Below are positions 1 to 9,305 of a stretch of DNA of 41,528 bases, piece after piece; position 1 is the first letter of the stretch; the number at the start of each line of letters is the position of its first letter. The notes under the pieces were generated by a model that saw nothing but the letters and a program-made list of their open reading frames with translations, was not told where the DNA came from and ran no database searches. The DNA comes from an uncultured Eubacterium sp. (lineage in GTDB: Bacteria > Bacillota > Clostridia > Lachnospirales > CAG-274), in contig UQYD01000015.1 in assembly GCA_900545305.1 (NCBI GenBank), positions 1-41,528 on the forward strand, in the 5' to 3' direction. The position numbers were made by a program, and so were the translations under genes.

Positions 1-2073
1 AAATGGAAGCATACCCCAGTTAATAAGGTTAGAACGGTATCTCTTAGTAGCATATTCTTTGGCAATATTAGCCCAACCACCGAGAACCTTCTGACAAGAT
101 GCAGCCTGTTCTCTTGCAGAACCGTCACCAGGCTTAACAGCGAAAATTGTACTACCAATACCCATTACATCTCTACTAATTGTAAACTTAGTCTTGATTG
201 TATCCATAATAGGCTTAACTTCTGGGAATGCCTGTGATGGGCAGTTACCGGCTTCAATAGCCTTTTCAGCAACCTGTACTTCCTTAGCTCTGCCAACATA
301 AGCAGGGTCTTTTCTTGAAAGTGTAAATTCAGCAAGACCTAAAGGATTTGAACGGTAAGAACTTGTTTCACCAGAAGGAATAAGTTCATCAGTTGTTGTA
401 ACAGGGTCAGTAATAAGTGATACAACCTTTACAAGAAGGTTTTCAGGTAAAGCTACCATTTCAGGCCAATCTGTAATGTTTGGACCTAACTTTAATTCAA
501 CACTTGTGTCTGCCTTACCAAAGCCCTGATATACTCTATTGTCATATACAGACTTGTTGAAGAAATACTTAGGCTTAGTGAAGTCAACATCAATATTTTC
601 AGCAGAAGTAAGGAAGCCCTTGTTTACTGCTGTAGCTGCAATAGAACGTGCGTCCATAAGAGCAACAGATGCAATCTGACCATTACCCGGCTTAGAACCT
701 TCTCTGTTAGGGAAGTTTCTTGTAGAATGTCTAATACTTAAACCTTCGTTACTTGGAACATCACCTGCACCAAAACATGGACCACAGAATGCAGAACGTA
801 CAGTAGCACCGGCATTCATTAACTTAAATATAGAACCATTTTCAACTAACTGCATAAATACAGGCTGACTTGATGGGTATACACTTAAAGCAAAGTCATC
901 AGCACCAATACTCTGACCATTTAAAATATCTGCTACATCACAAATATTATCATATGTACCACCGGCACAACCGGCAATAACACCCTGGTCTACATAAAGT
1001 CTGCCGTTCTTAATCTTATCTCTAAGCTTGAAGTGAATATCAGGATTGTTAATAGTCTTAACAGCCTTCTTTTCAACATCAGCTAAAATGTCTTCAAGGT
1101 TAGCATTTAATTCATCAATAGTGTATGTATTGCTTGGGTGGAATGGCATAGCAATCATAGGCTTAATAGTTGATAAATCAACATAAACAATGCCATCATA
1201 GTAAGCAACAGAACCAGGATTAAGTTCCTTGTAATCTTCTGCTCTATCGTGAACTTCATAGAAATTCTTGATTTCGTCATCAGTTCTCCAAATAGAAGAA
1301 AGACAAGTAGTTTCTGTTGTCATAACGTCAATACCATTTCTGTATTCAGCATTAAGATTAGAAATACCGTCACCGATAAATTCCATAACCTTATTCTTAA
1401 CATATCCGTTTGCAAATACTTCGCCAATAATAGCAAGAGCAACGTCCTGAGGACCTACAAATGGCTGTGGCTTACCTGTAAGGTAAATACCAATAACTTC
1501 TGGACGCTTTACATCATAAGTTTGCTGAAGGAGCTGTTTAGCAAGTTCGCCACCACCTTCACCAATAGCCATTGTACCTAAAGCACCGTAACGAGTGTGG
1601 CTGTCAGAACCTAAAATCATCTTGCCACAACCTGCCATCATTTCACGCATAAACTGGTGAATAACAGCCTGATGTGCTGGAACATAAATACCACCGTATT
1701 TCTTAGCAGCACTAAGACCAAACATATGGTCATCTTCGTTTATTGTACCACCAACTGCACAAAGTGAGTTATGGCAGTTTGTAAGAACATAAGGAATTGG
1801 GAACTTTTCCATACCAGATGCTCTAGCTGTTTGGATAATACCAACGTAAGTAATATCGTGACTTGCCATACAGTCAAATTTGATTTTAAGACTGTCCATA
1901 TTTCCACTTGTATTGTGAGCTTCTAAAATACCATAAGCAATAGTATTCTTTGCAGCTTCTTCCTTAGTAACATTAATGTTCTTAGAAGCAAGCACTTTCT
2001 GTGCATCAGCATCATCTTTTACAATTTCTGTGCCGTTTAAGAGATACGCACCAGTATTAAATAATTCTATCAT
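1..2073 (-). CDS. Aconitase-family hydratase (partial, C-terminus off the left edge)
   Basis: The frame is open from an ATG at 2073 to base 1, giving 691 residues; the C-terminal end lies outside the window. The translation has the aconitase layout, with three candidate [4Fe-4S] ligands: Cys369 (in IAGCAGGTYDN) and Cys430/Cys433 (in FCGPCFGAG). The 61+3 spacing is close to that of classical aconitase. The N-terminus (MIELFNTGAYLLNG) and the overall sequence look more like the large bacterial 'hydratase' branch (E. coli YbhJ type) than like citrate-cycle AcnA/AcnB, so the substrate is uncertain. The start is supported by an AGGAGG site 9-10 bases upstream (2083-2088) and a sigma-A promoter further up. 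It is a single-gene unit facing left, and nothing visible ties it to a pathway. Confidence 0.85.
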   Translation of the reverse strand, partial: MIELFNTGAYLLNGTEIVKDDADAQKVLASKNINVTKEEAAKNTIAYGILEAHNTSGNMDSLKIKFDCMASHDITYVGIIQTARASGMEKFPIPYVLTNCHNSLCAVGGTINEDDHMFGLSAAKKYGGIYVPAHQAVIHQFMREMMAGCGKMILGSDSHTRYGALGTMAIGEGGGELAKQLLQQTYDVKRPEVIGIYLTGKPQPFVGPQDVALAIIGEVFANGYVKNKVMEFIGDGISNLNAEYRNGIDVMTTETTCLSSIWRTDDEIKNFYEVHDRAEDYKELNPGSVAYYDGIVYVDLSTIKPMIAMPFHPSNTYTIDELNANLEDILADVEKKAVKTINNPDIHFKLRDKIKNGRLYVDQGVIAGCAGGTYDNICDVADILNGQSIGADDFALSVYPSSQPVFMQLVENGSIFKLMNAGATVRSAFCGPCFGAGDVPSNEGLSIRHSTRNFPNREGSKPGNGQIASVALMDARSIAATAVNKGFLTSAENIDVDFTKPKYFFNKSVYDNRVYQGFGKADTSVELKLGPNITDWPEMVALPENLLVKVVSLITDPVTTTDELIPSGETSSYRSNPLGLAEFTLSRKDPAYVGRAKEVQVAEKAIEAGNCPSQAFPEVKPIMDTIKTKFTISRDVMGIGSTIFAVKPGDGSAREQAASCQKVLGGWANIAKEYATKRYRSNLINWGMLPF

Positions 2074-2150
2074 ACTTTTTTATCCTCCTGTGTAATCTTA
2101 AGAGTAAGTAAAACATTGCTTTTTGAATTTTTTGCATGTGTTATAGCATA

Positions 2151-2178
2151 ATTATACCATAAATATAAAGTTTTTCAA
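2151..2178 (-). promoter_or_regulatory. Sigma-A promoter of the hydratase gene
   Basis: On the minus strand, TTGAAA (2178-2173), a 16-base spacer and a perfect TATAAT (2156-2151). It lies about 80 bases before the ATG at 2073. Confidence 0.7.
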
Positions 2179-2271
2179 CCTAAAAATAGTAATTTTTGCA
2201 AGTTTATACTTAAAAAAATTCATTTTTTATAATTTTGAAAATTAATTTTTTTAATCTTTACAATTATTTAC

Positions 2272-2300
2272 TTGCTTTATATATCCTTTCAAGTTATAAT
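2272..2300 (+). promoter_or_regulatory. Sigma-A promoter of the GNAT gene
   Basis: TTGCTT (2272-2277), a 17-base spacer and a perfect TATAAT (2295-2300). It sits inside the longest possible reading frame of the next gene (open from 2235), so the true start must be downstream, at 2376. Confidence 0.7.
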
Positions 2301-2375
2301 AAGATAGATAATTTTTTATCAATCTTTATAATACTATATAAATATGAATGTGTTTTTCTAAAAGGAGCAGATTCT

Positions 2376-3161
2376 ATGATTAGAAAATTAAACAGCCGAG
2401 ATGCTGGAGATATTGAATATTGTTTACAACAAAAGCCTATGTTCGGGCAGTTTGTTCGTATTTTTATAAAAGATTTGGGTATAGATATAGAGAACTGTAA
2501 TATTTTTGGATACTATGAAAAAACTAAATTGACTTGTATTTTTTCAGTTGTACTCAATAATCTTATGGTTTATTCTTATGCTGATATTGTTCCGGCAAAG
2601 GAGATATTGGACTTTTTAAAAAACCACAATATAAACTTTTCAATAATGAAAGGTGAAGAAAGTATATTGCAACAGTTTACACCTTACGTTAAAGTGGTTA
2701 CAAAATACGGTACTCTCCTTTGCAAACTATTTAGAGAGGAATTTACACCTGTAGACTATAGTGACATTGTTATTGAAAGAGCTGACTCTAGTAATGTTGA
2801 TGAAATACTTGGTTTCTTCAATAACACTATTGAATACAAAATGCTTTTAAGCCCAGAAGATACAAAGAAATTTGTAAACTTTGGCTACACATATTTCACT
2901 AGAGAAAATGGGAAAATAGTTGCCCTTACAATGTGCAATTATATGAGCCGAGATATTGCAAATATCAGCGTTTTAGTTACTGCTCCAAATGCCAGAAATA
3001 AAGGCTATGGCAGTAAATTATTAAGTAAAATTTGCGAAGAACTTTTGAAAATAAGCAACAGTTGTTCCATATGTTATGATGTCATAAACGTTCTCAGTAT
3101 TTACAGAACTGTCGGCTTTAAAGAAATTGATAAACAGGCAATATATATTGTAATACAGTAA
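2376..3161 (+). CDS. GNAT-family N-acetyltransferase
   Basis: A 261-residue protein beginning MIRKLNSRDAG. The acetyl-CoA-binding motif A of the GNAT fold is near the C-terminus (roughly residues 205-220: VTAPNARNKGYGSKLL, matching R/Q-x-x-G-x-G/A), followed by the usual late region with a conserved aromatic (SIYRTVGFKEI). The N-terminal half is less conserved, resembling two-part GNAT proteins whose N-domain is a degenerate copy. The reading frame is open from 2235, but AAAGGAG at 2362-2368 and the promoter at 2272-2300 place the start at 2376. The acceptor substrate cannot be inferred. It is a single gene ending in a strong terminator. Confidence 0.8.
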   Translation: MIRKLNSRDAGDIEYCLQQKPMFGQFVRIFIKDLGIDIENCNIFGYYEKTKLTCIFSVVLNNLMVYSYADIVPAKEILDFLKNHNINFSIMKGEESILQQFTPYVKVVTKYGTLLCKLFREEFTPVDYSDIVIERADSSNVDEILGFFNNTIEYKMLLSPEDTKKFVNFGYTYFTRENGKIVALTMCNYMSRDIANISVLVTAPNARNKGYGSKLLSKICEELLKISNSCSICYDVINVLSIYRTVGFKEIDKQAIYIVIQ

Positions 3162-3230
3162 AAGCATTGGCTATGGTGGTATGCCCTCTATGTATTTAGA
3201 GGTAGCATATCACTTGTGCCAATGCTTTTT
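3160..3230 (+). terminator. Long intrinsic terminator, probably bidirectional
   Basis: AAAAGCATTGGC (3160-3171) pairs with GCCAATGCTTTT (3218-3229) and is followed by T. An inner hairpin (CCTCTA/TAGAGG) lies within the loop. It separates the convergent GNAT and PHP genes. Confidence 0.8.
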
Positions 3231-3271
3231 ATGAATTATACACATTAAATTTATTTTCGGTGTGTATATCT

Positions 3272-3997
3272 TTAATTTTTCTTTTTAAGACTAATAAACT
3301 TCTTGAATGCCTCTGTATCAGTATTTATAATAAGCTCATCTGGCATTTCAACCTCGTCTAAAAGTTTTTGAACATTAGTAAAATCCCCAACAGAAGTCAT
3401 ATAATGAGCATCACTACCTAAAATTACAGGCATATCCTGTTTTTTACACTCTAAAATAATATCCTTCACTATTTTATCCCCACCTGCTCTTGAACCATTA
3501 GGGTCAAGTGATGAATTATTTATTTCCAAAAGTGTATTATAATCTCTGGCAGCTGTTACCAACTTTTTAACATCAATAGGATAACGTGGGTCTCCCGGGT
3601 GTCCAATAATATTTACCAAAGGATTTTTAATAACATTTATAAGAGTTTCTGTAAAATCTTCTTCTGATTTTGGGTCGATACAAGGCAAGTGTAAACTTGC
3701 AATAGCTATATCCAAATTTTTGAGTATTCTCTCTGACATATCCACTTTTCCTGTGCTGTCCAAAATATTAAGCTCAATACCCTTTAAAACTCTTACACCT
3801 TCAATATATTCAGGCAAAATTCTTAAATTCAAAAAATGTAAATATCCACAACTTCCCGGCATTTTAGGTGCGTGGTCTGTCATACCAATAATTTCAAGAC
3901 CTATTGACGCAGCATATTTTGCATTTTCTGTTACTGTGCTATATGCGTGTCCACTTGAAACTGTATGAGTATGTGTATCAATTTTGTATTTATTCAT
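3272..3997 (-). CDS. PHP-domain phosphoesterase (YcdX-like phosphatase)
   Basis: A 241-residue PHP-family metal-dependent phosphatase. Metal-binding motifs visible in order: DTHTHT (His9, His11), MTDHAP (near residue 40), a glutamate in LKGIELNI, ASLHLP, IGHPGD and, near the C-terminus, LGSDAHY. This is the complete trinuclear-site pattern of the family. Length and motif order fit the YcdX/histidinol-phosphatase-like branch; no his genes are nearby, so a role in histidine synthesis is not supported. The frame is open from 4033, but AGGAG about eight bases before the ATG at 3997 makes that the better start. It is divergent from the zinc-ribbon gene at 4088. Confidence 0.8.
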   Translation of the reverse strand: MNKYKIDTHTHTVSSGHAYSTVTENAKYAASIGLEIIGMTDHAPKMPGSCGYLHFLNLRILPEYIEGVRVLKGIELNILDSTGKVDMSERILKNLDIAIASLHLPCIDPKSEEDFTETLINVIKNPLVNIIGHPGDPRYPIDVKKLVTAARDYNTLLEINNSSLDPNGSRAGGDKIVKDIILECKKQDMPVILGSDAHYMTSVGDFTNVQKLLDEVEMPDELIINTDTEAFKKFISLKKKN

Positions 3998-4087
3998 ATT
4001 TATTACTCCTATCCAAATTTTTCTTGTATACAAAGCTATGTGTTTTGTAGTATACTTGAACTAAACTACAAAGGAGGTCAAAACCCA

Positions 4088-4324
4088 ATGAAAAAGCTAG
4101 AAACCATAACAACAACTGAATATAAGGTAACAGATATAGTTTGCAACGGTTGTGGCAAGCCTATACCTCAAGACAAGTACGGCCATAAAGCAGACTGTCT
4201 TTCAGTTGATAAGGAATGGGGTTACGGTTCTTGCTTTGACGGCGAAAATCATAGCTTTGACCTTTGCGATGAATGTTATAGTGAAATCATTAAAAATTTC
4301 AAAATACCTGTTGAAAAACACTAA
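4088..4324 (+). CDS. Small zinc-ribbon-like protein, function unknown
   Basis: A 78-residue protein starting MKKLETITTTEYKVTDIVC. Two cysteine pairs, CNGC (residues 19-22) and CDEC (about 60-63), could bind one zinc; a further Cys and several acidic/aromatic residues lie between. Such small treble-clef/ribbon proteins are common in Firmicutes and mostly uncharacterised. A very strong ribosome site (AAAGGAGG, 4070-4077) precedes the ATG at 4088; the frame is open from 3965, but that start would lie inside the divergent PHP gene. Confidence 0.65.
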   Translation: MKKLETITTTEYKVTDIVCNGCGKPIPQDKYGHKADCLSVDKEWGYGSCFDGENHSFDLCDECYSEIIKNFKIPVEKH

Positions 4325-4368
4325 TATGATTATAAAACTAAAATTTTATTTTTGCAATTATATTTAAA

Positions 4369-4403
4369 GGCTGTACCTATGCAATATTGCATAAGATACA
4401 GCC
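4369..4403. terminator. Hairpin between convergent genes
   Basis: Near-perfect inverted repeat GGCTGTA...TACAGCC around a core ATGCAATATTGCAT. It lies between the small zinc-ribbon gene and the end of ftsH. The T-runs on either side are weak, so terminator is the likely but not certain role. Confidence 0.55.
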
Positions 4404-4411
4404 TAAAATTG

Positions 4412-6349
4412 TTATTCCTCAGATTTATTATTTTCTTCTGAAATACTTTCTTCTTTCTTTTCCTCTTTTTCAGGGAAATCCACATACTTTTTAAGAATAT
4501 CCATAAATTCCTCGCCGGAAATTGTTTCCTTTTCGAAAAGGAAGTTACTTATTTCTTCAAGGGCAGTTTTCTGTTCTTCAATAATATTCTTAGCCTTTAT
4601 ATGACAAGTTTTTATTACATCTAAAACAGCCTTATCAACTTCTGCAACTGTATGTTCTCCTACAAGAGAAACCTTTGTACCGTCAAGGTATCTATTTTCC
4701 ACATTTTCAAGTGCCATCATATCAAATTCATCACTCATACCATAGAGAGTAATCATATTTCTGGCAAGTTTTGTTGCCATTTCAATATCATTACTTGCAC
4801 CGGTAGTAATAGAATTAAACTCTATTTCTTCGGCACTTCTACCGGCAAGATAAGTTACTATTTTAGCAAGTATTTCTTCCTTGCTCATTAAATATCTTTC
4901 TTCTTCCGGCATCTGCATTGTGTAGCCTAAAGCACCCATTGTTCTAGGAATAATTGTAATTTTCTGAACAGGCTGAGAATGATTTTGAAGTGCTGCTGCA
5001 AGAGCATGTCCAACTTCGTGAACTGCAACAACTCTCTTTTCCTTTTCACTAAGTATTCTATCTTTCTTTTCCTTACCGGCAATTACAACTTCAACTGATT
5101 CCATTAAATCCTCTTGAAGTACCTTTTCTCTACCCATTCTTACTGCTCTTAATGCTGCCTCGTTCACAATATTTGCAAGGTCAGCACCTGTAGCACCACT
5201 TGTAGCAAGGGCAATTTTTTCATAGTCAATGTCACTATCCATTTGTACCTTAGCAGCATGTACCTTTAATACATCAACTCTACCCTTTAAGTCAGGAGCT
5301 TCAACAATAATTCTTCTGTCAAATCTACCAGGTCTTAAAAGTGCCTTATCAAGTACCTCAGGTCTGTTAGTTGCTGCAAGTATTACAACCCCATTAGAAG
5401 TATCAAAACCGTCCATTTCAGACAAAAGCTGGTTAAGTGTCTGGTCATTATTTCCTAATCTGTTGTCACGCTTTGCACCAACAGCATCTAATTCATCAAT
5501 AAATACAATACAAGGTGCATTTTCCTGTGCTGATTTAAAAAGCTCTCTAACTCTTGATGCACCAACACCAACAAACATTTCTTCAAAGTCTGAACCTGAA
5601 AGTGACATAAATGTTACTTTTGCTTCTCCGGCAACAGCCTTTGCAAGTAAAGTTTTACCGGTACCGGGAGGTCCTACAAGTAAAGCACCTTTTGGCTGTT
5701 TAGCACCAATTTTATTGTACTTTGTAGGGTTATGAAGAAAGTCAATAATTTCCTGTAAAGACTCTTTTGCCTCGTCCTGTCCTGCTACATCGGCAAATGT
5801 TACACCTGTAGTTTTTTCCATATAAACTTTGGCATTGGACTTTCCAAATCCACCAAGTCCTCCACCCATATGCTTAGCCATAAGTCGCATAATAAATGTG
5901 AAACCAAGATACATAATCAAAAGTGGAAGTATCCAAGACAATGCAAATGAAATGATTGGAGAATTATACTGTATAGGAGCATAAAACTCAACATTCTTTT
6001 CCTTTAAAAGTTTTACAAGCTCGTCATCGCCAACTCTACCTGTGTAGAATACTGTTGCACCATTTACTAGCTTTTGGTCACCGTCTTCCAACTTATCCTT
6101 ATAAGGCTTAACAATGAGTTTATCACTTTGGAACTCAACGGATTCAACCTTACCTTCTTGTACTAACTTTATAAATTTACTATATTCCAATTCGCTTTGA
6201 CTTCTTGCTGTCATTACAACAGAAAAAACGTTAAAAGCAAATGTAATAAGCAAGGATATTACAAGAATACGAATAAAGACTTTACTATCGCTATTATTTT
6301 TGGAATTGTTGCTGTCATTTATTCTATTATCTTTTGCGTTTTCATCCAT
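4412..6349 (-). CDS. ftsH: ATP-dependent zinc metalloprotease FtsH
   Basis: A 645-residue membrane-anchored AAA+ protease that degrades unfolded membrane proteins and short-lived regulators. Visible in order: a polar N-terminus; transmembrane segment 1 (about 24-46); an extracytoplasmic domain; transmembrane segment 2 (about 132-155); a Gly-rich linker; Walker A GPPGTGKT (about 226-233); Walker B IVFIDELDA; the second region of homology with arginine fingers (ATNRPEVLDKALLRPGRFDRR); and the zinc site HEVGH (about 444-448). The acidic tail ends in KSEE. Length is normal. The frame extends six codons upstream, but that ATG forms part of the ribosome site (AAAGGAG), so the ATG at 6349 is chosen. 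It has its own promoter and follows spoIID. Confidence 0.97.
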   Translation of the reverse strand: MDENAKDNRINDSNNSKNNSDSKVFIRILVISLLITFAFNVFSVVMTARSQSELEYSKFIKLVQEGKVESVEFQSDKLIVKPYKDKLEDGDQKLVNGATVFYTGRVGDDELVKLLKEKNVEFYAPIQYNSPIISFALSWILPLLIMYLGFTFIMRLMAKHMGGGLGGFGKSNAKVYMEKTTGVTFADVAGQDEAKESLQEIIDFLHNPTKYNKIGAKQPKGALLVGPPGTGKTLLAKAVAGEAKVTFMSLSGSDFEEMFVGVGASRVRELFKSAQENAPCIVFIDELDAVGAKRDNRLGNNDQTLNQLLSEMDGFDTSNGVVILAATNRPEVLDKALLRPGRFDRRIIVEAPDLKGRVDVLKVHAAKVQMDSDIDYEKIALATSGATGADLANIVNEAALRAVRMGREKVLQEDLMESVEVVIAGKEKKDRILSEKEKRVVAVHEVGHALAAALQNHSQPVQKITIIPRTMGALGYTMQMPEEERYLMSKEEILAKIVTYLAGRSAEEIEFNSITTGASNDIEMATKLARNMITLYGMSDEFDMMALENVENRYLDGTKVSLVGEHTVAEVDKAVLDVIKTCHIKAKNIIEEQKTALEEISNFLFEKETISGEEFMDILKKYVDFPEKEEKKEESISEENNKSEE

Positions 6350-6375
6350 AAAAACAACTCCTTTCATTTCTAACT

Positions 6376-6404
6376 ATTTTAATACAAAAGACAGCACAAT
6401 TCAA
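6376..6404 (-). promoter_or_regulatory. Sigma-A promoter of ftsH
   Basis: On the minus strand, TTGAAT (6404-6399), a 17-base spacer and TAAAAT (6381-6376), in the gap between spoIID and ftsH, about 27 bases before the ATG. Confidence 0.6.
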
Positions 6405-6421
6405 TATTACCCAAAGTAAAT

Positions 6422-7303
6422 TTATATTTTCTTAATATTTGTATTCTTATAATAATGACTAAGTATATCTATATATTTTGTTCCATTATTAGCCATATAA
6501 ACTGCTCCGTATTGACTCATACCAACTCCATGACCATAGCCCTTTGTTTTAAAAACTATGTCACTTCCATTTCTAGTTATAGTAAAGTCACAGGACTTTA
6601 AATGAAATGTTGTTCTTATTTTTTCGCCTGAAAATTCTTTTCCACCAATAGAAACAGTCGCCACATACCCTGCACTTGTTCTTTCCTTTATAGCTATATT
6701 TTCAGAACCAAATATACTTTTTACAGTTTTTGCTGAAACAGTTACAGTGCCATTGTAATAAGGTGAATATTTGTCCCCTGTTGACTCAACACTGGTTAAA
6801 TATTGCAAATCTTGTCCCCAAACATCTTTGCAATTTTCTGTTTCTCCATTGGAAGTAGAACAAAATACTGCTAATATTGGCTCGTTATTGTATTCCAAAA
6901 TTTCTCCCTGTGTTGCATTTACACATTGACTTATTTTTTTATAATTTTCATCAAAGGATTTTCCCCACATTTTTTTCATTTTATCAACAGAAATATAGTT
7001 TTGCTTTAATTTAGTATAGTCAAAATTTTTATTGCCATTAGCACCTCTTACTGCATAGGTTCTCGATGCAACAGCCTGTGCCTTTAAAGCCTCATAGGGA
7101 AAAGATACTGACATTTCCCCTGCCACAACACCTATTACATAATTTTCTAACTTATCATCTCTTTGGGTCTGAATATTTTCCGTAACTTTGTCTTGCTTTT
7201 CTTCTTTGGTTTCAACTATTGAACAAGCCGGTATTTCCACCTTGTTGTTATTGCTAACACCAAGACCTATTGCAATTAATAAAGACAGTAATATTTTTTT
7301 CAC
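6422..7303 (-). CDS. spoIID: Stage II sporulation protein D (SpoIID)
   Basis: A 293-residue protein matching SpoIID, the lytic transglycosylase that with SpoIIP and SpoIIM degrades peptidoglycan during engulfment of the forespore. Visible: a hydrophobic N-terminal anchor (MKKILLSLLIAIGLGV), the core ENYVIGVVAGEMSVSFPYEALKAQA with the expected catalytic Glu, the NGETENCKDVWG region, and the C-terminal GYGHGVGMSQYGA signature. The start codon is GTG at 7303, preceded by AAAGAGGTG. It lies 19 bases after murA on the same strand; murA-spoIID adjacency is known in other Firmicutes. The gene implies the organism sporulates or descends from spore formers. Confidence 0.93.
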   Translation of the reverse strand: MKKILLSLLIAIGLGVSNNNKVEIPACSIVETKEEKQDKVTENIQTQRDDKLENYVIGVVAGEMSVSFPYEALKAQAVASRTYAVRGANGNKNFDYTKLKQNYISVDKMKKMWGKSFDENYKKISQCVNATQGEILEYNNEPILAVFCSTSNGETENCKDVWGQDLQYLTSVESTGDKYSPYYNGTVTVSAKTVKSIFGSENIAIKERTSAGYVATVSIGGKEFSGEKIRTTFHLKSCDFTITRNGSDIVFKTKGYGHGVGMSQYGAVYMANNGTKYIDILSHYYKNTNIKKI

Positions 7304-7322
7304 ATTATCACCTCTTTAGAAT

Positions 7323-8585
7323 TTATTGCACAGCCTGTTCATTTATTCTAATAATATCTGCACCTATGCCCCTTAATTTTCCGTCAAAATTTTCATAGCC
7401 CCTGTCAATATAGTGAATATCCGTAATTTCAGTTACTCCCTCTGCTCTTAATCCTGTAATCACAAGACCTGCACCGGCTCTTAAATCTGTTGCCCTTACT
7501 TTTGCTCCTTTCATTTTTTCCACACCTTTTACAACAGCACATCTTCCTTCTATAGTAATATCTGCACCCATTTTTATAAATTCAGGTACTTGCATAAATC
7601 TGTTTTCAAAAACCGTTTCGTTTATTATACCTGTGCCAAGTCCACCACACATTAGCCCCATAAATTGTGCCTGCATATCTGTAGGAAAACCGGGATAAGG
7701 CATAGTTTTAATATCTGTGTTTGCTATAAATCCGTCTGAACACACTGTGACAGAATTTTCATCTTCCTTAACTTCAACATCAGCCTCTTTTAGTTTTGAA
7801 ATAACAGGTCGTAGCTGTTCAGGTATTACATCTTGTATTTTTACATTACCTCCGGCACCGGCAACAGCAATCATAAAAGTACCTGCCTCTATTCTGTCCG
7901 GAATTACTCTGTGACAGCAACCACCTAATTCATTTACACCTTTTATTACAATTGTATCAGTACCGGCACCACTTATTTTTGCACCAATGGAATTTAAAAA
8001 CTTTGCCAAATCCACAATTTCAGGCTCTATGGCACAATTACTTATTGTAGTTTCACCCTTTGCCAAAACTCCTGCCAGCATTATATTTTCAGTTGCACCT
8101 ACACTGGGAAAATCCAAATATACATCATTACCCTTTAACTCTTTTGCCTCAATATTTACCATACCTTGCTCAATGTTACATTCTGCACCAAGACTTGTAA
8201 AACCCTTTAAATGCAAATCTACTGGTCTTAAACCGATACTACAACCTCCCGGCATAGGCATAACGGCCTTACCAAATCTACCTAACATAGCTCCTGCCAG
8301 CAAAAAAGATGCTCTTATGTCCCTTGCTTTTTCATCTCTTGCAATTTGATTAAAAACTTCATTACAGTATATACTAAGACTGTTATCAAAATTTACTTCT
8401 GCACCACAATCTCTAAGCAATTGCACCATAATTTCCACATCAGTTAATTTTGGAACATTTTTAATTTCACATTTTTCTCCCGTCAGTAAACAGCCAGCCA
8501 TTATAGGCAAAACTGAGTTTTTTGCACCACCAATTTCAACAACCCCTGAAAGATTTTGACTTTTTGTAACTATATATTTTTCCAT
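7323..8585 (-). CDS. murA: UDP-N-acetylglucosamine 1-carboxyvinyltransferase MurA
   Basis: A 420-residue enzyme that transfers enolpyruvate from PEP to UDP-GlcNAc, the first committed step of peptidoglycan synthesis in the cytoplasm. From the chosen ATG, the key residues fall at canonical positions: Lys22-Asn23 in GGAKNSVLP, and Cys115 in GGCSIGLRPVDLH, the residue alkylated by fosfomycin. A GTG six bases upstream is in frame, but the GGGG ribosome site is spaced correctly only for the ATG at 8585. It is the first gene of a minus-strand pair with spoIID. Firmicutes often carry two MurA paralogues; which one this is cannot be told here. Confidence 0.96.
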   Translation of the reverse strand: MEKYIVTKSQNLSGVVEIGGAKNSVLPIMAGCLLTGEKCEIKNVPKLTDVEIMVQLLRDCGAEVNFDNSLSIYCNEVFNQIARDEKARDIRASFLLAGAMLGRFGKAVMPMPGGCSIGLRPVDLHLKGFTSLGAECNIEQGMVNIEAKELKGNDVYLDFPSVGATENIMLAGVLAKGETTISNCAIEPEIVDLAKFLNSIGAKISGAGTDTIVIKGVNELGGCCHRVIPDRIEAGTFMIAVAGAGGNVKIQDVIPEQLRPVISKLKEADVEVKEDENSVTVCSDGFIANTDIKTMPYPGFPTDMQAQFMGLMCGGLGTGIINETVFENRFMQVPEFIKMGADITIEGRCAVVKGVEKMKGAKVRATDLRAGAGLVITGLRAEGVTEITDIHYIDRGYENFDGKLRGIGADIIRINEQAVQ

Positions 8586-8676
8586 ATTCACGCCCCATTC
8601 TATTGTTTTATATTTTTATTGTTGCCACAAAAAATCAAATCAACACTTGTAATCTTTAGAAAAATATTTTTTGTTA

Positions 8677-8705
8677 TTGACAAATTTTACCTAAAGTGAT
8701 ATACT
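8677..8705 (+). promoter_or_regulatory. Strong sigma-A promoter of rubrerythrin
   Basis: Perfect TTGACA (8677-8682), a 17-base spacer and TATACT (8700-8705). A 16-bp perfect palindrome (8721-8736) follows just after the predicted transcription start. Confidence 0.85.
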
Positions 8706-8751
8706 ATACTTAACTTAAAGAATAATAATTATTATTTAGGAGGTATGATTT

Positions 8752-9285
8752 ATGGAATTAAAGGGTTCAAAAACAGAAAAAAATTTAATGACAGCTTTTG
8801 CTGGTGAGTCTATGGCTCGTAACAAGTATACATACTTTGCAAGTACAGCTAAAAAAGAAGGTTACGAACAGATTTCAGCTATTTTCCTTGAAACAGCTAA
8901 CAACGAAAAGGAACATGCTAAATTGTGGTTCAAGCTCTTAGACGGTATTGGCAATACTATGGATAACCTTAAAGCTGCAGCTGCCGGCGAAAACGAAGAA
9001 CATACAGATATGTACCCAACTTTTGCAAAGGAAGCAAGAGAAGAAGGTTTTGACGATATTGCAAAACTCTTTGATTTAGTTGCAAAGATTGAGGCTCATC
9101 ACGAAGAAAGATACAAGAAGTTAATTGACAATATCAATAATAGCACTGTTTTCAAATCAGAAGGTAAAAAGTTATGGATTTGCCGTAACTGTGGTCACAT
9201 TCACTATGGAGAATCTGCTCCAAAGGTATGTCCAACTTGTAAGCACCCTCAGGCTTACTTTGAAATTATGGCTGAAAATTTCTAA
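8752..9285 (+). CDS. rbr: Rubrerythrin
   Basis: A 177-residue non-haem di-iron peroxidase that detoxifies hydrogen peroxide in anaerobes, taking electrons through a rubredoxin-like domain. The N-terminal four-helix ferritin-like domain has the expected Glu/His ligand helices (FAGESMARNKY, ETANNEKEHAKLW, EAREEGFDDIAKLF, EAHHEERY). The C-terminal rubredoxin domain has two cysteine pairs, CRNC and CPTC. Length is typical. AGGAGG (8738-8743) precedes the ATG. It is a single-gene unit with a consensus promoter and a terminator, which suggests high expression. Confidence 0.96.
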   Translation: MELKGSKTEKNLMTAFAGESMARNKYTYFASTAKKEGYEQISAIFLETANNEKEHAKLWFKLLDGIGNTMDNLKAAAAGENEEHTDMYPTFAKEAREEGFDDIAKLFDLVAKIEAHHEERYKKLIDNINNSTVFKSEGKKLWICRNCGHIHYGESAPKVCPTCKHPQAYFEIMAENF

Positions 9286-9305
9286 TATATACTTTTGACA
9301 CTATA

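Noticed and set aside
1249..1581. Plus-strand open frames within the hydratase gene
   Set aside because: They lie antisense to a continuous 691-codon aconitase-family frame.
2235..2375. N-terminal extension of the GNAT protein
   Set aside because: A TTGCTT-17-TATAAT promoter lies inside this stretch and a proper ribosome site precedes the later ATG at 2376.
5229..5735. Plus-strand open frame opposite ftsH (168 codons)
   Set aside because: Antisense to the conserved AAA+ core, with no ribosome site or homology signal.
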